Assembly (NCBI GenBank): GCA_002425885.1
Contig: DINC01000074.1
Span: forward strand, 1-6,742
Direction: 5' to 3'
DNA length: 6,742 nucleotides
Origin: Spirochaetia bacterium UBA5550
GTDB lineage: Bacteria; Spirochaetota; UBA4802; UBA5550
Part shown: in pieces, positions 1 through 5,065 of the stretch
Layout: every line of letters begins with the position of its first letter
Numbering within the stretch: the stretch's first letter is position 1
Program-made: the position numbers and the translations under genes
The notes under the pieces: model-generated
What the model saw: only the letters and a program-made list of their open reading frames with translations
Databases searched by the model: none
What the model was told of the DNA's origin: nothing

Positions 1-7
1 ACTTAAT

Positions 8-13
8 GAGGGG
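8..13 (+). promoter_or_regulatory. Ribosome binding site of the 44-aa ORF
   Basis: GAGGGG lies 7 nt before ATG 21. It is the main reason for accepting this very short reading frame as a gene. Confidence 0.5.
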
Positions 14-20
14 TAACAAT

Positions 21-155
21 ATGAAAAATTTAACTGAAAAGCATCAGAATATAGAAGAGAAAGAAAAAATACATACAATGGATAAATGTGTCACCGCGCC
101 TCATCCTGAGATGGCAAGAAATAATGAAAGAGATGAGCCCTGTGAAGAAGAATAA
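21..155 (+). CDS. Small hypothetical protein, 44 aa, charged
   Basis: I do not recognise this short ORF, and no function is proposed. It begins at ATG 21 behind a good Shine-Dalgarno, GAGGGG at 8-13, with 7 nt spacing, and ends at TAA 153-155. The product is rich in Glu and Lys, has no hydrophobic stretch long enough for a signal or membrane segment, contains two cysteines (residues 23 and 41) and ends in three glutamates, so it should be a soluble, probably disordered cytoplasmic peptide. A strong terminator 57 nt downstream suggests it is the last or only gene of its transcript. The ribosome binding site is the main evidence that it is translated. It could instead be the tail of a regulatory RNA. 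Confidence 0.5.
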   Translation: MKNLTEKHQNIEEKEKIHTMDKCVTAPHPEMARNNERDEPCEEE

Positions 156-211
156 AGATTAATACAAACTGAACTTATTGCTCGTAAAAACCTCCTTAAT
201 TGAACAAATTG

Positions 212-238
212 AAAAGCCGTGTAAACGGCTTTTTTTTT
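212..238 (+). terminator. Rho-independent terminator
   Basis: A perfect 9-bp stem (AAAAGCCGT / ACGGCTTTT, 212-220 and 225-233) is closed by a GTAA loop of the stable GNRA type. The T run covers 230-238, with its first four T in the stem. It ends the transcript carrying the 44-aa ORF and separates it from the hydrolase gene that follows. Confidence 0.92.
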
Positions 239-276
239 GCTCACACCCCCCTGGCCCGATAAATATAAAACAATTG

Positions 277-307
277 ACATCTCCCTGAAACGCCTGTAAG
301 GAGATGT
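277..307 (+). repeat. 8-bp inverted repeat before the hydrolase gene
   Basis: ACATCTCC (277-284) and GGAGATGT (300-307) are perfect reverse complements around a 15-nt loop. The right arm contains the AGGAG and the GTG (306) of a possible upstream start, so a folded RNA would hide that site while leaving ATG 333 free. It could be a protein-binding dyad or an mRNA 5' hairpin. Confidence 0.5.
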
Positions 308-332
308 GAAGATAAATAAAGCCGGAGAAGTT

Positions 333-947
333 ATGGATATTTTTACACTTGCAAACGGGCCTTTCATGGTGAATTCATACCTGGTTATAAACGGGAGGAA
401 AGCGGTAATAATAGATCCCGGTACAGGGATAAAACCTTTCCTTGTAAAGATTGAATCTGAAAAACTTGAACTTGAGGCAATAATTGCAACACACGGACAT
501 ATCGACCATATTGATGGTGTAAACTCTGTTAAAAAGAAGTTCAATGTCCCCTTTTATGCGAATGATATGGACACCGACCTTATACAGACTGTACGTATGC
601 AGGCAAGGATGTTCGGAGTCCCTGATCCCGGAGATATAAGCGCTGACAGAAATCTTCCATCCTCAGGGGAAATTGAGATTGCAGGTATGAAACTTGGACT
701 CATGCATACACCGGGCCATTCAAAGGGCTCTGTTTCCATTCTCATAGATGATGTTTTGTTTTCAGGTGACACACTGTTTAATTACTCTATAGGAAGAACT
801 GACCTTCCTGGCGGAAACTACGAGGAGCTTATAAATTCAATAAGATCTAAGATTCTGATACTCCCTGATACTACGAGAGTGCTTTCAGGACACGGACCTG
901 AAACAACGGTGGGACGGGAGAAGAAGATGAACCCCTTTCTCTCCTGA
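333..947 (+). CDS. Metallo-beta-lactamase-fold hydrolase, glyoxalase II-like (YcbL type)
   Basis: Probable metal-dependent thioester or related hydrolase of the glyoxalase II/YcbL branch of the metallo-beta-lactamase superfamily, cytoplasmic, 204 aa. Counted from ATG 333, the metal ligands are all visible: HGHIDH with H54, H56, D58 and H59, then H129 in HTPGHSKGS, D146 in SGDTLF, and H187 in SGHGPETT. The C-terminal ETTVGREKKMNPFL resembles the ending typical of YcbL-like members. It lacks the extra C-terminal substrate-binding domain of full glyoxalase II, so the substrate (S-lactoylglutathione or another thioester) is not settled. An in-frame GTG at 306 would add 9 residues, but its AGGAG is only 2 nt away. 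ATG 333 has GGAG at 324-327 with 5 nt spacing and gives the expected family N-terminus. No signal peptide is seen. Its 3' end converges on the STAS gene. Confidence 0.9.
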   Translation: MDIFTLANGPFMVNSYLVINGRKAVIIDPGTGIKPFLVKIESEKLELEAIIATHGHIDHIDGVNSVKKKFNVPFYANDMDTDLIQTVRMQARMFGVPDPGDISADRNLPSSGEIEIAGMKLGLMHTPGHSKGSVSILIDDVLFSGDTLFNYSIGRTDLPGGNYEELINSIRSKILILPDTTRVLSGHGPETTVGREKKMNPFLS

Positions 948-964
948 TTAACAAAGAGAAAGGG
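933..964. terminator. Convergent-gene hairpin lacking a U tract
   Basis: CCCTTTCTCT (933-942) and AGAGAAAGGG (955-964) form a perfect 10-bp inverted repeat with a 12-nt loop holding the hydrolase stop codon. It lies between two converging genes and would fold in both transcripts. Neither side has a T run, so it may be a weak or factor-assisted terminator or an mRNA 3'-end stabiliser. Confidence 0.45.
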
Positions 965-976
965 CCCTGCCGCATT

Positions 977-1309
977 TCAGCCGAAACTGGCTATTGCATC
1001 ATCAACAGCACCGAAGAGCTTGATTACTGAAGTTACTTTTGTAAGTTCAAGGACTTTTTTCACATCATCGTTGGGGCAGGCAAGCTTAAGCTGGGATTTC
1101 AGAATCTGGTTTATATTGAGAAAAATCCCTATACCTGTGCTGGTTATAACCTTCACTTCAGAAAGGTCAAGAACCATCTTTTTTATACCCCTTTCAACTA
1201 TGGCATGCTGAATTTTCTCTTTAAGATCAGGCACATCAAGAGTGTGAACCTCTTTCATGACAATTTTAATGACAAAAAGACCGTTTCCCTTCTCTTCAAG
1301 ATTGATCAT
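977..1309 (-). CDS. STAS-domain protein, anti-sigma factor antagonist-like
   Basis: Single STAS domain of 110 aa, the usual length of SpoIIAA/RsbV-type anti-sigma factor antagonists. These bind an anti-sigma kinase and are switched off by serine phosphorylation. Visible are the N-terminal beta strands, the central VLDLSEVKVITSTGIG segment and the C-terminal amphipathic helices. The residue aligned with the phosphorylated serine is S57 in TSTG; the preceding Asp common in the family (DS[ST]G) is Thr here. An ATG 60 nt upstream (1369) and one at 1315 are in frame. The ATG at 1307-1309 is preferred because AAGAGG (1317-1322) lies exactly 7 nt before it. No anti-sigma kinase gene is in the window, so the partner is unknown. 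It could act in flagellar, stress or envelope signalling. Confidence 0.85.
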   Translation of the reverse strand: MINLEEKGNGLFVIKIVMKEVHTLDVPDLKEKIQHAIVERGIKKMVLDLSEVKVITSTGIGIFLNINQILKSQLKLACPNDDVKKVLELTKVTSVIKLFGAVDDAIASFG

Positions 1310-1339
1310 ATTCATTCCTCTTAAGCTTGTTATATGCTC

Positions 1340-1369
1340 AAAATAGAACCTCATTTTATTATCAGTCAA
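1340..1369 (-). promoter_or_regulatory. Candidate sigma-70 promoter of the STAS gene
   Basis: On the - strand a -35 TTGACT (1364-1369) is followed after 18 bp by a -10 TATTTT (1340-1345). Transcription would begin near 1333, giving a leader of about 24 nt that includes the AAGAGG ribosome binding site at 1317-1322. This supports the ATG at 1309, since the upstream ATG at 1369 would not be transcribed. Confidence 0.5.
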
Positions 1370-1551
1370 TCAATTTTTATCTCCCTTTTTTATAATGCCA
1401 CTGAATTCATTTTACAATTCATAAATACTGTTTATAACGGGCAATATAGACTTGACGTATAAACAATTATCCATACTATTTACAAAATTCAGGATTTTCA
1501 GAATCCGTTATTGTCTTGACCTGAAATACTACATACATCAGATATGGTGAC
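1370..1551. other. Divergent intergenic region, STAS gene and EIIA gene
   Basis: AT-rich spacer between the two divergent genes. Besides the promoter candidates listed separately, it holds a small hairpin in the presumed EIIA leader (GGATT 1492-1496 pairing with AATCC 1502-1506). No convincing small ORF or RNA gene is visible. Confidence 0.5.
1452..1479 (+). promoter_or_regulatory. Candidate promoter of the EIIA-ruvB pair
   Basis: TTGACG (1452-1457), 16 bp, then TACTAT (1474-1479). Transcription would start near 1486 and give a leader of about 65 nt. A second TTGACC at 1516-1521 has no good -10 at the right distance. Confidence 0.4.
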
Positions 1552-2016
1552 ATGAGCCTGCTTGACAGTTTAAAGAAAAATAACATACTCGTAAAACCCG
1601 CTGCCAAAAACAGATGGGATATGATCGAGGAGATGGTGGAACTTGCTGCGAAGAATAAAGATATTCCAGCGGAGGACGCCGGGGCAATTAAAAATGCCCT
1701 TATTGAGAGAGAAAAATCGATGAGCACAGGTATCGGGAACGGTGTTGCAATACCGCACTGCTCCACTACTAAAGTGAGCGAAATCACCACAATAATGGCA
1801 CTGAGCCCCAAAGGGATCAATTTTGAAGCCATAGATAATGAACCTGTAAAGATTATCATACTACTTATAGTGCCGAAAGATAAACTTACACAGCATATCA
1901 AAACCCTGGCAAATATCGCAAAGATGATGAGCGACGTCAAGCTGAGAGAGGAGATCCTCTCCCTTAAAACCGCTGACGCCATACTTAAGACCCTTAAAAA
2001 CTACACACTCCCCTGA
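1552..2016 (+). CDS. ptsN: PTS EIIA type-2 domain protein, PtsN-like
   Basis: Stand-alone 154-aa phosphotransferase EIIA domain of the fructose/mannitol (type 2) class, as in PtsN (EIIA-Ntr). The phospho-acceptor is H69 in [11 protein letters not shown]. The second conserved histidine region is visible in [17 protein letters not shown] (H116), and the C-terminal helix follows. As an isolated domain with no sugar permease genes nearby it is more likely regulatory than a transporter component. PtsN proteins commonly control nitrogen, potassium or envelope functions through a phosphorelay of EI-Ntr and NPr, neither of which is seen here. No strong ribosome binding site precedes ATG 1552: the only match, GGTGA at 1546-1550, is too close. 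No alternative upstream start exists in frame, and the N-terminus fits the family. It is followed after 5 nt by ruvB. Confidence 0.88.
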   Translation: MSLLDSLKKNNILVKPAAKNRWDMIEEMVELAAKNKDIPAEDAGAIKNALIEREKSMSTGIGNGVAIPHCSTTKVSEITTIMALSPKGINFEAIDNEPVKIIILLIVPKDKLTQHIKTLANIAKMMSDVKLREEILSLKTADAILKTLKNYTLP

Positions 2017-2021
2017 CAAAG

Positions 2022-3065
2022 ATGGACCAGTTTTCAAGACTTCTGGATACTGAAAAGATTCCCGGTGAAGAGGCGGATCAGGACGCGTCGCTCCGCCCCT
2101 CTACGCTTAATGAATTTATCGGCCAGAAAAAAATCACAGAGAACCTCAAGGTATTCATCGAATCCGCGAAGATGAGAAAAAAATCCCTGGATCACATACT
2201 CCTCTCAGGTCCTCCGGGACTTGGGAAGACAACGCTGGCATTTATCATAGCTCAGGAACTGGGTGTAAACCTCAAAGCGACATCAGCACCCATCATAGAC
2301 AAAGCAGGAGACCTTGCGTCAATACTCACAGGACTTGAGGAGAATGACGTGCTCTTCATCGATGAGATCCACAGGCTCTCACCTGCAATAGAGGAGATAC
2401 TCTATCCTGCAATGGAGGACAGGTCCATTGATATTATAATAGGCCAGGGTGTTGGAGCTAAGAGCATAAAGCTGAACCTTGCGCCCTTTACCCTTGTTGG
2501 CGCCACAACGCGCACAGGGCTTCTCACGTCAGCTCTTCGCGACAGGTTCGGGATACCGCTGCGTCTCAACTATTACGAGCCTGAGGAGCTGAAAACCATA
2601 GCTCTCCGTACTGCGGGGATTATGGGTATATCGATGGATGACGACGCGGCCCTTGAGATAGCAAAACGTTCACGCCGCACGCCGAGGATTGTAAACAGAA
2701 TTGTGAGACGTGTCACGGACTTCTCTGTTGTGATGAAAAAAGAGAGCGTTGACCTTGAAATAACAAGGTACGCATTAGAGCGCCTCGACATAGATGAGCT
2801 TGGCCTTGATGAGATGGACAGGAGGATACTCCACTCCATTATTGAAAAATACAGCGGCGGCCCGGTGGGGCTCAAGACAATCGCAATATCAGTGGGGGAG
2901 GAGACAGACACACTTGAGGATTACTACGAACCATTCCTTGTGCAGAGCGGACTCCTGAAACGTACCCCGCGCGGAAGAATGGCAACCATGAGCGCATATA
3001 AACATTTAGGGATAAAATTCAACAGCTCAAAAGAGGATGAGCAGCAGGCGCTCTTCGAAGAGTAA
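2022..3065 (+). CDS. ruvB: Holliday junction branch migration ATPase RuvB
   Basis: Full-length RuvB, 347 aa, the AAA+ motor that with RuvA drives branch migration of Holliday junctions in recombinational repair. Visible motifs in order are Walker A GPPGLGKT (63-70), Walker B FIDEIH (112-117), sensor 1 ATTR (161-164), arginine finger region SALRDRFG (R173), sensor 2 RTPRI (219-223), and the C-terminal winged-helix landmarks [10 protein letters not shown] and [13 protein letters not shown]. In sensor 2 an Arg (R219) stands where many RuvBs have Gly before TPRI. There is no clear Shine-Dalgarno before ATG 2022. The EIIA stop lies 5 nt upstream, so translation is probably coupled. ruvA and ruvC are not adjacent, unlike the common ruvCAB arrangement. 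The 3' end lies 2 nt from the convergent yjbQ-like stop. Confidence 0.98.
   Translation: MDQFSRLLDTEKIPGEEADQDASLRPSTLNEFIGQKKITENLKVFIESAKMRKKSLDHILLSGPPGLGKTTLAFIIAQELGVNLKATSAPIIDKAGDLASILTGLEENDVLFIDEIHRLSPAIEEILYPAMEDRSIDIIIGQGVGAKSIKLNLAPFTLVGATTRTGLLTSALRDRFGIPLRLNYYEPEELKTIALRTAGIMGISMDDDAALEIAKRSRRTPRIVNRIVRRVTDFSVVMKKESVDLEITRYALERLDIDELGLDEMDRRILHSIIEKYSGGPVGLKTIAISVGEETDTLEDYYEPFLVQSGLLKRTPRGRMATMSAYKHLGIKFNSSKEDEQQALFEE
3051..3062. repeat. 12-bp palindrome at the ruvB 3' end
   Basis: CTCTTCGAAGAG is a perfect palindrome covering the last ruvB sense codons, just before its TAA. It lies at the convergent ruvB/yjbQ junction and could be a very short shared hairpin. Part of it is forced by two Glu codons, so it may be chance. 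Confidence 0.3.
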
Positions 3066-3067
3066 TC

Positions 3068-3463
3068 CTACTTAACAGTAACGTAAACCTGCCGCGACCT
3101 GGGGCCGTCAAATTCGCAAAAGTAAATACCCTGCCATGTGCCGAGCCTGAGCTTTCCCCCTTCAACAATAACAAACTCCGAACACCCCACAAGTGATGAT
3201 TTTATGTGAGCAGCGGAATTCCCTTCGCTATGTGCAAAGTCCACGGCATCAAAATTCAGATGAGCAAGCCCCTTAATAAAATCGCGCCGTACATCGGGAT
3301 CTGCGTTTTCATTTATTGTTATAGCAGCAGTTGTGTGAGGTGTGAATATATAGCAGATGCCGTCCTTCACACCTGACTTTGTCACAATGGACGCGACCTC
3401 CGCTGTGACATCAACAAGCTGTTCCCTTCGAGCTGATTTAACAGGAAAAATCTGTAAAGACAT
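3068..3463 (-). CDS. yjbQ: YjbQ family (UPF0047) protein
   Basis: 131-aa member of the YjbQ/UPF0047 family, a small conserved cytoplasmic protein. The E. coli member has been reported to have a secondary thiamine-phosphate synthase activity, but the main role is uncertain. Family signatures are clear: FTPHTTAAITINENADPDV (H43, N51, E52, D55), HSEGNSAAHIKSSLVG (H78, N82, H86) and LGTWQGIYFCEFDGPR near the C-terminus. The conserved histidines form the presumed metal site. The start ATG 3463-3461 overlaps the upstream MORN gene stop by one base (TAATG). Its AGGAG (3469-3473, spacing 5) lies inside the last codons of the MORN gene, so the two are very probably co-transcribed and coupled. The length is normal for the family. 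Confidence 0.93.
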   Translation of the reverse strand: MSLQIFPVKSARREQLVDVTAEVASIVTKSGVKDGICYIFTPHTTAAITINENADPDVRRDFIKGLAHLNFDAVDFAHSEGNSAAHIKSSLVGCSEFVIVEGGKLRLGTWQGIYFCEFDGPRSRQVYVTVK

Positions 3464-4461
3464 TACTTCTCCTGAAACTTCCCTTCAACAAATTTACCCT
3501 TCTGAGCCTCAGTGCCGTCAGGCCTGTAAAGCGCGCCGTTTCCGTGAGGTTTTCCATCCTTAAAATCGCCAGCATATTTTATTTTATTCGGCTGAGTGTA
3601 TTCGCCTTTACCATTATATTTATGGTTTTTAAACATCCCTTCATAAACAGCGCCGGTTTTTGAAATATGCTTACCCTTTCCGTTCAGGAGATCATTTACG
3701 AAATCCCCTTCGAATATTTCACCATTTGCGAAAGTTACTTTACCTTTACCATTAAGTTTCCCTTTTTTAAAATCACCTACATACATATTCCCTTTGTCAT
3801 CTGTAAATGATCCCTGGCCGCTCATAATACTATCAATAAAATTACCCTCATAGCGTGAACCGTTTTTAAAAACAGCTTTACCGTTACCGTTTATCTTCCC
3901 GTTTTTAAAATTGCCGCTGAATGTATCACCATTAACGTCAGTAAAAATACCTGCACCTGCAGGTTTCCCCTCAACAAAATTTCCCTTGTAATTACTTCCG
4001 TTTTTATAATTAAAAATCCCCTCTCCATTGAATGCGTCTTTGCTGAAAGCTCCTGAATACTTTTCGCCTGAGGCGTAAAGGAATTCACCTTTCCCCTCTT
4101 TCTTACCTTTTTTAAAATCACCTGTATATTTATCACCGGCTCCGGAAACTATAACACCCTTACCGTCGAGGAGATTATCTTTATAATAACCCTCTGCGAC
4201 TTCACCGTTTTTATAATTAACCTTCCCTTTTCCGTTCAGTTTACCATCTGTAAACTCACCCTCATACCTGTCACCTTTCTGGTCAACATAAACCCCCTTC
4301 CCGGTCATTTTACCGCCTTTAAACTCACCTTCATAAACAGCTTTGTTAGAAAATAGAAACTTACCTTTTCCATCGGTACAGTTCCCCTCTGTACACTGTG
4401 CATAAAGATTTACTGATGAAAAAACAAAGAACATTGAAGCCAGAACATATAAAACCTTCAT
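3463..4461 (-). CDS. Secreted MORN-repeat protein
   Basis: 332-aa exported protein built almost wholly of MORN repeats, beta-hairpin units of the form YEGxFxxGKxxGKGxxxxxNGxx. Residues 1-21 are a Sec-type signal peptide (MK, a hydrophobic core, then VNLYA before Q22-C23). The sequence before C23 is not a good lipobox, so cleavage by signal peptidase I after A21 is likelier than lipidation. Twelve 23-residue units run from residue 43 to 319 (the last has 24), with half units at both ends. The protein is therefore periplasmic, outer-membrane-associated or surface-exposed. Bacterial MORN proteins are mostly of unknown function, so no partner is assigned. The reading frame is open upstream to 4563, but ATG 4461 has AAGGAG (4470-4475) at 8 nt and gives the signal peptide. 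It is coupled to yjbQ downstream. Confidence 0.9.
   Translation of the reverse strand: MKVLYVLASMFFVFSSVNLYAQCTEGNCTDGKGKFLFSNKAVYEGEFKGGKMTGKGVYVDQKGDRYEGEFTDGKLNGKGKVNYKNGEVAEGYYKDNLLDGKGVIVSGAGDKYTGDFKKGKKEGKGEFLYASGEKYSGAFSKDAFNGEGIFNYKNGSNYKGNFVEGKPAGAGIFTDVNGDTFSGNFKNGKINGNGKAVFKNGSRYEGNFIDSIMSGQGSFTDDKGNMYVGDFKKGKLNGKGKVTFANGEIFEGDFVNDLLNGKGKHISKTGAVYEGMFKNHKYNGKGEYTQPNKIKYAGDFKDGKPHGNGALYRPDGTEAQKGKFVEGKFQEK
3466..4335 (-). repeat. MORN tandem repeat, 69-nt period, 12 full units plus a partial
   Basis: Twelve in-frame units begin at residue 43 (codon at 4335) and are followed by a 13-residue partial unit. All but the last are exactly 23 codons. The DNA repeats have diverged, but short identical stretches remain: ccttttttaaaatcacct occurs at 3761-3778 and at 4106-4123, 345 bp apart, which is exactly five periods. 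Confidence 0.9.
3469..3473 (-). promoter_or_regulatory. Ribosome binding site of yjbQ inside the MORN gene
   Basis: AGGAG on the - strand lies within the penultimate codons of the MORN-repeat gene, 5 nt before the yjbQ ATG. Ribosomes finishing the upstream gene would stop directly on it, which fixes the yjbQ start and argues for translational coupling. Confidence 0.75.
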
Positions 4462-4586
4462 TCTTTTTACTCCTTCGTTTATAATTTCATTTCTATAAAT
4501 ATGGCAAACCTGTGCAGACTGGTATCCATTACTTTTTAAACATGTATAGCAATAACGAATCAAATGAATGACACGAGATTATAAGA
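4462..4586 (-). other. Intergenic region, Rieske-like gene to MORN gene
   Basis: 125-nt spacer on the - strand operon side. It holds the AAGGAG of the MORN gene (4470-4475). No T-run terminator is seen after the Rieske-like stop, so read-through from upstream is possible. Promoter-like pieces are weak or badly placed, and I cannot assign a promoter with confidence. Confidence 0.4.
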
Positions 4587-4982
4587 TCACATCTCAATAA
4601 TAATATAATCATTCTCCCGCTTAACAGAATATTTTTTCAGATTTTTCTTTGCTGAACCGGAACGGATTACTCCCCCGATATCATAAGTTGATTTCCCCAC
4701 ACTACAGCACTGAACCCCGTCACCATGAGGATCGAGCCTCCTCCCTGCGTGCATGCACCTGTTGCTGAATACATGAAACTCCCCGTCCGTTCCATGTATC
4801 AGGAGAAACCTGTCAGGGAGCCCTTTCCCTTCAATCCTCACCCCTGTTCCCGGAGCAGCAACCTCCGGAAGCCTGCCAAGGTCAATCCTGACATTTTTCC
4901 CATCCAAAGACCAGCTCCCCTCCGCAGCGCATTTCGTTGCAGGTATGCCGAAAATTCTCTGTATTATTGTACGTTTCCCCAT
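4587..4982 (-). CDS. Rieske-like [2Fe-2S] domain protein lacking the usual second histidine
   Basis: 131-aa single-domain protein with Rieske ferredoxin-like layout. The first ligand motif CMH (C76, H78) in NRCMHAGRRLDP is intact. After 13 residues the second motif reads QCCSVGKSTYD (C92, C93) where a CPxHG pattern is expected, so valine 95 stands at the position of the second histidine ligand. The flanking features (FHVFSN before, TYDIGG and the final strands after) still match the fold. It may bind an altered cluster using Cys93 or another residue, bind another metal, or have lost the cluster. No partner oxygenase or reductase gene is in the window. ATG 4982 has an ideal AGGAGG (4990-4995) at 7 nt. 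It is small, soluble and without a signal peptide. It is 83 nt downstream of yitT but has its own promoter candidate. Confidence 0.75.
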   Translation of the reverse strand: MGKRTIIQRIFGIPATKCAAEGSWSLDGKNVRIDLGRLPEVAAPGTGVRIEGKGLPDRFLLIHGTDGEFHVFSNRCMHAGRRLDPHGDGVQCCSVGKSTYDIGGVIRSGSAKKNLKKYSVKRENDYIIIEM

Positions 4983-4996
4983 ATATTATCCTCCTC

Positions 4997-5012
4997 AGAT
5001 AATATATTATCT
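4997..5012. promoter_or_regulatory. 16-bp perfect palindrome, candidate operator
   Basis: AGATAATATATTATCT is fully self-complementary and spans the -10 box to the presumed transcription start of the Rieske-like gene. A repressor dimer bound here would block the polymerase. The GATAATATAT of its - strand recurs 21 bp further on, at 4981-4990, between the ribosome binding site and the start codon. Confidence 0.5.
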
Positions 5013-5035
5013 ATTTCCTCATTTCTCTTTTTCAA
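5006..5035 (-). promoter_or_regulatory. Candidate promoter of the Rieske-like gene
   Basis: On the - strand TTGAAA (5030-5035), 18 bp, then GATAAT (5006-5011). Transcription would start near 4999, leaving a short leader with the AGGAGG at 4990-4995. The -10 box lies inside a perfect 16-bp palindrome, so the promoter is probably controlled. Confidence 0.5.
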
Positions 5036-5065
5036 CAAGATTAATATATTCTTTTACATAAAAAT

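Noticed and set aside
274..302. TTGACA at 274-279 as a -35 box
   Set aside because: No acceptable -10 hexamer lies 16-18 bp downstream.
306..332. GTG 306 as the start of the hydrolase
   Set aside because: Its AGGAG is only 2 nt away and the site lies in a hairpin arm. ATG 333 has better spacing and the family-like N-terminus.
1310..1369. N-terminal extension of the STAS protein from ATG 1369
   Set aside because: ATG 1309 has an AAGAGG at 7 nt and the candidate promoter lies inside the extension. The shorter protein has the normal STAS length.
2573..2911. 112-aa open frame opposite ruvB
   Set aside because: Serine-rich shadow of a strongly conserved gene on the other strand.
4389..4399. Lipoprotein lipobox at MORN residues 20-23 (YAQC)
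   Set aside because: Gln directly before Cys does not fit the lipobox. A signal peptidase I site after Ala21 is more likely.
4478..4507. TTGCCA-18-TATAAA on the - strand as the MORN promoter
   Set aside because: The start site would fall within the ribosome binding site at 4470-4475, leaving almost no leader.
4462..4563. 34-residue N-terminal extension of the MORN protein
   Set aside because: It would place a Cys-rich tail before a clear signal peptide. ATG 4461 has AAGGAG at 8 nt.
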